Shown here one piece after another: positions 14,994-20,103 of a stretch of 20,103 nucleotides of DNA. The notes beneath the pieces are model-generated. The model saw only the letters and a list, made by a program, of their open reading frames with translations, was not told the DNA's origin and did not search any database. How positions within the stretch are numbered: position 1 is the stretch's first letter; each line of letters starts with the position of its first letter. The translations under genes were made by a program, and so were the position numbers. Origin of the DNA: JASGDB01 sp049841315 (GTDB lineage: Bacteria > Bacteroidota > Bacteroidia > Flavobacteriales > Weeksellaceae); assembly GCA_049841315.1 (NCBI GenBank), contig JASGDB010000050.1, forward strand, positions 1 to 20,103, written 5' to 3'.

Positions 14994-15668
14994 TTAAATC
15001 GAATTATTAATCACCAAAACAATCTCTCCTTTTAAAGTTTTACTTTTAGAAAACTCAATTAACTCATTGATTGTCCCTCGTTTGGTTTCTTCAAATTTTT
15101 TGGAAATTTCTCGGCTAAGGCTTATTTTGGTTTCTTCTCCGAAAAACTCTTTTATCTGTTCCAATGTGGTGTTGATTTTGTGCGGACTTTCGTAGAGGAT
15201 AATGGTTTTCTTTTCTTCGGCGAGTTGTTTCAATTTGGTTTGTCTGCCTTTTTTCTGCGGAAGAAAACCGGCAAAGTAAAAATCGTGATTCGGCAGTCCC
15301 GAAACCACCAAAGCCGGAACGAAAGCCGTTGCTCCGGGAAGACAAATCATTTCCACGTTTTTGTCGGCACACGCTTTTGCCAAAAGATAACCCGGGTCGG
15401 AAATTCCGGGAGTTCCGGCATCGGTAATAATAGCGATATTCTGTCCGTTTTCCAAATCCTGAATCACTTTATCGGTTTGCTGATGTTCGTTGTGTAAGTG
15501 ATACGATTTCAACGGTTTGGAAATTTCAAAATGTTTCAGAAGTATTCCCGAAGTTCGGGTGTCTTCGCACAAAATATAATCGACTTCTTTCAGCACTTTT
15601 ACCGCTCTGAAAGTCATATCTTCCAAATTCCCGATAGGTGTCGGGACGAAATATAGGATTCCGCTCAT
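14994..15668 (-). CDS. rsmI: 16S rRNA (cytidine(1402)-2'-O)-methyltransferase
   Basis: A 224-residue SAM-dependent tetrapyrrole-methylase-fold enzyme that 2'-O-methylates C1402 in the decoding centre of 16S rRNA. Motifs in order: VPTPIGNLEDMT near the start, CEDTR, DAGTPGISDPG, LPGATAFVPALVVSGLP, FAGFLPQKKGR, YESPHKI and SREISKKFEE. It lacks the C-terminal extension of the E. coli enzyme (about 286 residues), as is usual in Bacteroidota. The frame runs upstream to 15806, but that part comes from a palindromic repeat; ATG 15668 starts the conserved domain at the usual place (MSGILYFVPTP). Confidence 0.94.
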   Translation of the reverse strand: MSGILYFVPTPIGNLEDMTFRAVKVLKEVDYILCEDTRTSGILLKHFEISKPLKSYHLHNEHQQTDKVIQDLENGQNIAIITDAGTPGISDPGYLLAKACADKNVEMICLPGATAFVPALVVSGLPNHDFYFAGFLPQKKGRQTKLKQLAEEKKTIILYESPHKINTTLEQIKEFFGEETKISLSREISKKFEETKRGTINELIEFSKSKTLKGEIVLVINNSI

Positions 15669-15728
15669 GGTTGTTGTTTTGGATAAAGGTTTTTTGGAGC
15701 TATTAATGCATACAATTTTAGCGTAATG

Positions 15729-15807
15729 TTTGTCATTGACTACGGCGAATCTTCGATTTCTGAAAGAATCTCTACAATAATAGTTAAGATTCCTACGGAA
15801 TGACAAA
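15729..15807. repeat. Inverted repeat TTTGTCATT...AATGACAAA upstream of rsmI
   Basis: Perfect 9-bp ends (15729-15737 and 15799-15807) enclose imperfect inner arms: CTACGGCGAATCTT near 15740-15753 faces AAGATTCCTACGG near 15786-15798. The roughly 80-bp element lies upstream of rsmI and creates a spurious upstream extension of its reading frame. From 15808 to 15961 nothing else is seen except a weak 7-bp hairpin at 15909-15931. Confidence 0.65.
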
Positions 15808-15961
15808 GGTTCTGTTGATTTTCAGGCTCTAATCTTTATCAAATTATGTTCATATAAAATTAAATATTCTTACAAAGCAGGGTAAATTTCGTTAAATTAT
15901 TTGGAACTTACAGAAAAAAAGTACTTCTGTAGTTATAATAATTAAAAAAAAACAATCTATT

Positions 15962-16607
15962 ATGAAGAAAATTCTATTTTTAATGCTGATTTTGGTTTCA
16001 TTTTCAGCTTATTCTCAATTTGAAGGTAGCAAACAAATTTATGAATCTAAAGATTTAAAAGAAAAAATAGCCAATCAGAAAGTTGTGGCTATTCTACCTT
16101 TGAAACCAAAATTACATATAAGAAACAGCCTAAAAACTATAGTGCAGAAGCTAATTACCAACAAGAGTTGGCTATGGCGAAAAACATCCAATCGAGTATG
16201 TACACTTTTTTATTGAGAAAAAAGACGATTATATTGTTGATTTCCAGGATGTGGATAAAACCAACATTTTGTTAAAAAAAGCAGGAATGCTTGATAAACT
16301 TGATGAATATACGAAAGACGAAATTGCTAAAGTATTAGGTGTTGATGCTGTCATTGGAGGAAAATTTGAACAGGAACAAAGCAAAAGCGAATCTGGTGCA
16401 ATTGTCTCAGCTGTTTTGTTTGGAGGATTTGGTGGGAAAACCGGCTCTGGAACATTAACAATGACTATCAATAATGGTGAAGATGGAGAATTAATGTGGA
16501 GGTTTTTTAAAACGATGGATGATAAAGTAATGAGTTCCACTGATGACCTAATTGAAAGAATGATGAGAAAAGTATCTCGAAATTTTCCGTATAAAAAAAT
16601 TGACTAA
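15962..16607 (+). pseudogene. Secreted CsgG/LpoB-like protein gene with two frameshifts
   Basis: The gene starts with a clear signal peptide (MKKILFLMLILVSFSAYSQ) and continues with KVVAILPL, then breaks. Reading on in the next frame from TTT at 16099-16101 gives FETKITYKKQPKNYSAEANY and further sensible sequence to SSMYTFLLRKK. A second shift at the A run 16218-16223 restores DDYIVDFQDVDKTN and then LGVDAVIGGKFEQ, FGGFGGKTGSGTLTM and the end at NFPYKKID. Adding one T and one A would give an intact protein of about 215 residues. The NQKVVAILP and LGVDAVIGG pattern resembles periplasmic CsgG/LpoB-like folds. It is either a real pseudogene or a pair of homopolymer sequencing errors. Confidence 0.75.
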
Positions 16608-16623
16608 TAAGCTTTTCAACGAT

Positions 16624-16653
16624 AAAATCCCGCAAAATTTTGCGGGATTTTTT
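16624..16653 (+). terminator. Rho-independent terminator, perfect palindrome
   Basis: A perfect 28-bp palindrome (arms AAAATCCCGCAAAA and TTTTGCGGGATTTT, 16624-16651) continues into a run of six T (16648-16653). It begins 16 bp after the stop codon of the frameshifted gene. An intact terminator fits a gene that is, or recently was, functional. Confidence 0.88.
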
Positions 16654-16692
16654 GTTACAGAAAATTTTATCTTTTTGAAAACAAATTTTCAC

Positions 16693-16715
16693 TACATTTG
16701 TACCAATATGGTACA
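16693..16715 (+). promoter_or_regulatory. Toxin-antitoxin promoter with overlapping operator palindrome
   Basis: TACATTTG (16693-16700) matches the -7 consensus. A perfect inverted repeat, TGTACCA (16699-16705) and TGGTACA (16709-16715) around ATA, overlaps its 3' end and covers the expected start site. YefM/Phd antitoxins are known to bind TGTAC-type palindromes at their own promoters, so this is the likely autoregulatory operator. Confidence 0.7.
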
Positions 16716-16732
16716 CGTTTAAAACAAAAATT

Positions 16733-16984
16733 ATGCTTATCATCAGTTCCAGAGAATTTAGAGACAATCAGGCATCTTATCTCGACAGAGTAGATAACGG
16801 CGAAGAAATACTTCTACAAAGAGGCAAAGACAAGTCGTACAGAATAATTCCGATATCAGATGAAGATACCGTAATCAGCAAAGAGTATATTCTGTCTCCC
16901 GATGAAGATTTGCAACGAGCCATTACAGGCGAAGAACTACTGAACCGGCTGACACCGAGAATTGAAAAGTTGTTTGAAAAATGA
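16733..16984 (+). CDS. Type II antitoxin, YefM/Phd-like
   Basis: An 83-residue protein beginning MLIISSREFRDNQASYLDRV, continuing with EEILLQRGKDKSYRIIPIS. This is the layout of Phd/YefM antitoxins: an N-terminal dimerising DNA-binding domain (about 1-50) and an acidic C-terminal tail (about 55-83) that would wrap the toxin. Its stop overlaps the toxin ATG by four bases (ATGA at 16981-16984), and the operator palindrome lies just upstream. It neutralises the toxin and, with it, represses the operon. Confidence 0.85.
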   Translation: MLIISSREFRDNQASYLDRVDNGEEILLQRGKDKSYRIIPISDEDTVISKEYILSPDEDLQRAITGEELLNRLTPRIEKLFEK

Positions 16985-17310
16985 AAATCCTGTTCCTGCC
17001 CGAAGTAGAGGACTATCTTTTGGAGTTGGTAGAGATTTTATACAACAAGGAATATTTCGGATTCAAAGAGTCGGCAGTTAATTATGTTGCAGAACTGGAA
17101 AACGACATCAGAGAAAACCTCCCCAACAAAGTAAAACGTCCTGCGCCGCCTTATTTTGATAAATATGGAAAAAAGATGTTATACGCTGCTTTTGAAAAAA
17201 GCAGAGCAACTCAATGGTACGTTTTCTTCAATGTTTATCAGCAAGACGGAGAATTAATTGCATTAATTCGATATATCTCAAACAATCACAGAGTTGCTCA
17301 GCTTTTGTAA
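16981..17310 (+). CDS. Type II toxin, RelE/ParE superfamily-like
   Basis: A 109-residue protein encoded directly behind the antitoxin, with a start-stop overlap. Two N-terminal helices with acidic residues (about 6-45) are followed by beta-strands KMLYAAFEKSR, TQWYVFFNVY and ELIALIRYISNNH, the arrangement of the RelE/ParE fold. R74 and R97 and the terminal NNHRVAQLL are candidate active-site residues. Whether it cleaves mRNA at the ribosome (RelE) or attacks gyrase (ParE) cannot be told from the sequence. Confidence 0.8.
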   Translation: MKILFLPEVEDYLLELVEILYNKEYFGFKESAVNYVAELENDIRENLPNKVKRPAPPYFDKYGKKMLYAAFEKSRATQWYVFFNVYQQDGELIALIRYISNNHRVAQLL

Positions 17311-17382
17311 AATTCTTTAAAATATATACGAAAGTATTTTCCTCAAACTTTGGAAAGTAAGAAGTAAGATAAGATAAACAGG

Positions 17383-17407
17383 AAAGCCGTTTTTACAACG
17401 GCTTTTT
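17383..17407 (+). terminator. Terminator of the toxin-antitoxin operon
   Basis: A 9-bp perfect stem (AAAGCCGTT 17383-17391, AACGGCTTT 17397-17405) with a five-base loop and five T. It lies 72 bp after the toxin stop and just before the next promoter. Confidence 0.85.
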
Positions 17408-17435
17408 ATTTTGTTCACAATCAGGGTAAATTCCG

Positions 17436-17443
17436 TAATTTTG
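17436..17443 (+). promoter_or_regulatory. -7 box (TAATTTTG) of the DUF3800 gene
   Basis: TAATTTTG matches TAnnTTTG and ends only 9 bases before the ATG at 17453. A TTTG at 17410-17413 is a possible -33 element, 22 bp upstream. The transcript would have a leader of only a few bases. Confidence 0.55.
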
Positions 17444-17452
17444 CAACATTCT

Positions 17453-18268
17453 ATGCAAAAGCGTTATTACATATTTTGTGATGAATCCATAAAAAAAGGA
17501 AAATTATTTTCTAATTTCTATGGAGGCGTTTTGATTGACAGTAAAGACCATAAGCTGATTTCAGATGTTTTAGAGGATAAAAGAAAAAATATTTTAAAAA
17601 CTTCTGAACTGAAATGGCAAAAAATCACAAAGCAAAATCATAAAGAATATATTGATGCTGTTGACACTTTTTTTGATTTTGTTCAGGCTGGAAAAATCAA
17701 GGTTAGGATTATGTTTACGGATAATAATATCATTAAACCTGATTTGAAAGAAGAACATTTGGAAAATGAATATCTGCTCCTTTATTATCAATTTTTAAAA
17801 CACGCTTTTGGCTTAAAGTTTCTCAATCAAAATGATGAAAATCACTTAGAAATTTTTTTAGATAAAATTCCAGACACAAAAGAAAATTGCAAAAAATTTA
17901 AAAAATATCTCTTGGGATTACAGGGTTTGCCGGATTTCATCGATGCAAACATTAAAATTTCAGAACAGCAAATCAGCGAAGTGGATTCCAAAAATCACGT
18001 TCTGATGCAATATCTTGATGTTGTTTTGGGTTCAATTTCAGCAAAATTAAATAAAACCTTTTTAGAAAAACACCCTGAAACAGGGAAAAGGGGAAACCGT
18101 TCTATTGCAAAAGAAAAAGTTTATAGACACGTCAATAAAAGATTCCGCTTAATTTATCCGAATTTTAATATCGGAATAACAACGGGAAAACAGTCAAATT
18201 TTGAAAACATCTATTTTATGCCTTACAGACATTGGGTATTTATAGGAAAGAACAGCATTAGAAAATAA
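17453..18268 (+). CDS. DUF3800 domain-containing protein
   Basis: A 271-residue cytosolic protein. It opens with KRYYIFCDES (3-12), the DES signature of DUF3800, continues with a FYGGVLID strand, and has EIFLDKIPD in the middle and MQYLDVVLGSISAKL towards the end. DUF3800 is thought to have an RNase H-like fold, with acidic residues in these strands as a possible nuclease centre, and is often found in mobile or defence contexts. No function is proven. The frame is open to a TTG at 17411, but that lies upstream of the promoter box, so ATG 17453 is preferred. It follows the toxin-antitoxin operon but has its own promoter. Confidence 0.82.
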   Translation: MQKRYYIFCDESIKKGKLFSNFYGGVLIDSKDHKLISDVLEDKRKNILKTSELKWQKITKQNHKEYIDAVDTFFDFVQAGKIKVRIMFTDNNIIKPDLKEEHLENEYLLLYYQFLKHAFGLKFLNQNDENHLEIFLDKIPDTKENCKKFKKYLLGLQGLPDFIDANIKISEQQISEVDSKNHVLMQYLDVVLGSISAKLNKTFLEKHPETGKRGNRSIAKEKVYRHVNKRFRLIYPNFNIGITTGKQSNFENIYFMPYRHWVFIGKNSIRK

Positions 18269-18341
18269 AAAAGTTCCAAAATATATCTACATAAACCGCC
18301 AACGCATAACGAAGGACTTCGATATATAATGAAACTTTATA

Positions 18342-18349
18342 CAAAGATA
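18342..18349 (-). promoter_or_regulatory. Orphan reverse-strand -7 box (TATCTTTG)
   Basis: In the 151-bp gap before glmM, the minus strand reads TATCTTTG, a full consensus match, pointing away from glmM towards the 3' end of the DUF3800 gene. No reverse-strand gene follows. It may be chance or a relic. Confidence 0.25.
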
Positions 18350-18419
18350 TAAAAAAAAATTACTTAACCAATATTTTAAGTAAAAATAAAAATCATAAAC
18401 AGTTAAAAATTAGCAATTT

Positions 18420-19802
18420 ATGTCACTAATAAAATCAATCTCAGGAATCCGCGGAACCATCGGAGGAAAAGTAAACGATAATCTTACACCGCTTGACGTG
18501 GTAAAATTCGCTTCCGCATTTGGAACGTGGCTTCAGAATAATAAAAACAAAAAAGATTTAACACTCGTTATCGGTCGCGATGCGAGAATTTCGGGACAAA
18601 TGGTTTCCTCGCTCGTTACGGCAACGTTGCAGGGATTGGGAATCAATGTCGTGGATTTGGGACTTTCCACAACGCCGACCGTTGAGGTAATGGTTCCCGA
18701 ACTGAACGCCGACGGAGGAATTATTCTCACCGCTTCCCACAATCCGAAACAATGGAACGCTTTGAAACTCTTAAACGAAAAAGGCGAATTCATCAGCGGA
18801 GAAAACGGAGCGGAAGTTTTGGCTCTTGCAGAAAGCGAAGATTTCAATTACGCAGAGGTTGATAATTTAGGAAAATACGAAGTCCGAAATGACGGCTTTG
18901 ATATTCATATTCAGAAGATTATGGAGTTGCAAATGGTGGACGCAGAAGCTATTAAAGCCAAAAAATTCAAAGTGGTTTTAGATGCCGTCAATTCTACGGG
19001 AGGAATTTCCATTCCGCCACTTTTGGAAAAATTGGGTTGTGAAGTCGTGAGATTATACTGCGAACCAAACGGACATTTTCCGCACAATCCCGAACCGTTG
19101 AAAGAACACCTTACCGACATCTGCGAACTGATGAAAAAGGAAAAAGCCGATTTGGGAATCGTGGTTGACCCCGATGTGGACAGGCTTGCACTGATTGACG
19201 AAAACGGAGAAATGTTCGGCGAAGAATATACTTTGGTTGCCGTTGCGGATTATCTTTTAAGACATAAAAAAGGCGTTGCCGTTTCCAATCTTTCTTCATC
19301 AAGAGCGTTGCGTGATGTTGCCCAAAATCTTGATTCCCAATATTTTGCAAGTGCAGTCGGCGAAGTGAATGTCGTTACTTTAATGAAAGAAAAAAATGCC
19401 GTAATCGGCGGAGAAGGAAACGGCGGAATTATTTATCCTGATTTGCATTACGGTAGAGATTCTTTGGTTGGCGTGGCGTTATTTTTGACGCATCTGGCAA
19501 AAGAAAACAAAACGGTTTCCGAACTTCGGGCAACGTATCCTGCCTATTTTATGGACAAAAAGAAAATCGAACTCACTCCGGAAATTGACGTTGACGCTCT
19601 TCTGGAAAAAGTTCAGGAAGAATTTAAAAACGAAAAAATTTCCACTGTTGACGGCGTAAAAATCGACTTCCCTGAAAATTGGGTTCACTTAAGAAAATCC
19701 AATACAGAACCGATTATCAGAATTTACACCGAAGCAAAATCGCAGGAAGAAGCCGATAAATTGGGTGATGATATGATTGCGAAAATCAGGAGTTTGATTT
19801 AA
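18420..19802 (+). CDS. glmM: Phosphoglucosamine mutase
   Basis: A 460-residue alpha-D-phosphohexomutase. Motifs in order: SGIRGTIGG (8-16), the phosphoserine loop TASHNPKQWNALK (S106), the metal-binding loop DPDVDR (250-255), the sugar-binding loop GGEGNGG, and the C-terminal phosphate-binding RKSNTEP (425-431). GlmM converts glucosamine-6-phosphate to glucosamine-1-phosphate for UDP-GlcNAc, peptidoglycan and lipopolysaccharide. The phosphomannomutase/phosphoglucomutase relatives share this fold; the SGIRGTIGG start favours GlmM as found in Bacteroidota. It appears monocistronic. Confidence 0.88.
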   Translation: MSLIKSISGIRGTIGGKVNDNLTPLDVVKFASAFGTWLQNNKNKKDLTLVIGRDARISGQMVSSLVTATLQGLGINVVDLGLSTTPTVEVMVPELNADGGIILTASHNPKQWNALKLLNEKGEFISGENGAEVLALAESEDFNYAEVDNLGKYEVRNDGFDIHIQKIMELQMVDAEAIKAKKFKVVLDAVNSTGGISIPPLLEKLGCEVVRLYCEPNGHFPHNPEPLKEHLTDICELMKKEKADLGIVVDPDVDRLALIDENGEMFGEEYTLVAVADYLLRHKKGVAVSNLSSSRALRDVAQNLDSQYFASAVGEVNVVTLMKEKNAVIGGEGNGGIIYPDLHYGRDSLVGVALFLTHLAKENKTVSELRATYPAYFMDKKKIELTPEIDVDALLEKVQEEFKNEKISTVDGVKIDFPENWVHLRKSNTEPIIRIYTEAKSQEEADKLGDDMIAKIRSLI

Positions 19803-19805
19803 GCG

Positions 19806-19826
19806 GGAAGTTGGAAGCTGGAAGTC
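19806..19826. repeat. 7-bp tandem repeat, three copies
   Basis: Three consecutive heptamers, GGAAGTT, GGAAGCT and GGAAGTC, begin three bases after the glmM stop codon. They form the core of a dispersed intergenic repeat type of flavobacteria. Confidence 0.6.
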
Positions 19827-19891
19827 AGAAATTTTCCGCAAATTTGGATTTTTCGGTTTAAAATGATTAATTTTATTAAAAATTTTGAGAA

Positions 19892-19984
19892 ATGATTATC
19901 ACGGCTTATCCTAAAAATAAAAAGGAGTATAAAATAATAATTGCTTTTCTCAAAGCTGTTAAAGTTGATTTTTCAGCAGGCTAA
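19892..19984 (+). CDS. Small ORF, possible DUF2683-like antitoxin fragment
   Basis: A 30-codon frame starting MIITAYPKNKKEYK and ending AFLKAVKVDFSAG. The pattern of a short beta-strand, a charged turn, then a helix ending in KAVKVDF resembles the N-terminus of DUF2683-type small proteins of Bacteroidota, which are about 70 residues long. The stop at 19982 would make this a truncated copy. The match is from memory and short, so chance remains possible. Confidence 0.3.
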   Translation: MIITAYPKNKKEYKIIIAFLKAVKVDFSAG

Positions 19985-20069
19985 ACGCATTAAAATTGTG
20001 TTATATTGGTAAAAATTTGTGATTTTTAATGGAGAAAAAATATTTTTCAACAGTGTTTTTTTAATTCTT

Positions 20070-20094
20070 GCTGATTTTACAGATAACGCTGATT
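20070..20094. repeat. Direct repeat GCTGATT (intergenic repeat element)
   Basis: GCTGATT occurs at 20070-20076 and 20088-20094, 18 bp apart, within a stretch that resembles a dispersed Bacteroidota intergenic repeat (reverse strand: AATCAGCGTTATCTGTAAA). Nothing else is seen from 19985 to the end. Confidence 0.5.
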
Positions 20095-20103
20095 AAAAAC
20101 AAA

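Noticed and set aside
15669..15806. Extended N-terminus of RsmI
   Set aside because: The added residues come from an inverted repeat, and the conserved domain starts normally at ATG 15668.
18296..18330. Possible integron attC-like or IS-end sequence before glmM
   Set aside because: Some AAC/GTT-like words are present, but no paired core sites, terminal repeats or target duplication can be shown.

Overview
The window looks like a chromosomal segment of a Bacteroidota bacterium of the order Flavobacteriales, most likely Chryseobacterium-like (family Weeksellaceae). Several things point there: AT-rich intergenic DNA, promoters of the TAnnTTTG type, HmuY-family heme proteins, a type IX secretion (T9SS) C-terminal sorting domain, a DUF5687 membrane protein, a short RsmI, and many of the short palindromic repeats common between flavobacterial genes. 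The genus is an inference. No rRNA, tRNA, CRISPR array or transposase gene was seen.

Layout. Positions 1-1683 hold nested inverted repeats and a DUF5687 membrane protein (minus). Positions 2038-9274 hold a complete heme-uptake operon on the minus strand. In transcription order it runs TonB-dependent receptor (hmuR), HmuY-like lipoprotein, heme-binding lipoprotein (hmuT), permease (hmuU), ATPase (hmuV), a possible 24-residue micro-ORF, and a cytosolic heme-handling protein (hmuS). Divergent from hmuR, on the plus strand, is a second HmuY-like protein that carries a T9SS sorting domain. The two starts share an intergenic region of about 95 bp with back-to-back promoter boxes and an imperfect palindrome midway between them. 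Together the genes describe capture of heme at or outside the cell surface, TonB-driven import, ABC transport into the cytosol, and heme handling by HmuS.

Positions 10765-15668 are mostly housekeeping: aspS (plus), then on the minus strand a stand-alone mannose-6-phosphate-isomerase-type cupin, fabG, a secreted protein of unknown function, and rsmI. The last three are tightly spaced, in the order rsmI, unknown protein, fabG.

Positions 15962-18268 form a small accessory pocket. It contains a secreted-protein gene broken by two apparent single-base losses, both in homopolymers; a type II toxin-antitoxin pair (YefM/Phd-like antitoxin, RelE/ParE-like toxin) with a clear operator palindrome; and a DUF3800 gene with an almost leaderless promoter. 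Then come glmM (plus) and a tail with repeats and a possible antitoxin fragment.

The most unusual features are the paired HmuY proteins (lipoprotein and T9SS cargo) around one receptor, the micro-ORF inside the heme operon, and the number of different palindromic repeat families in the gaps, two of them inside the heme operon.
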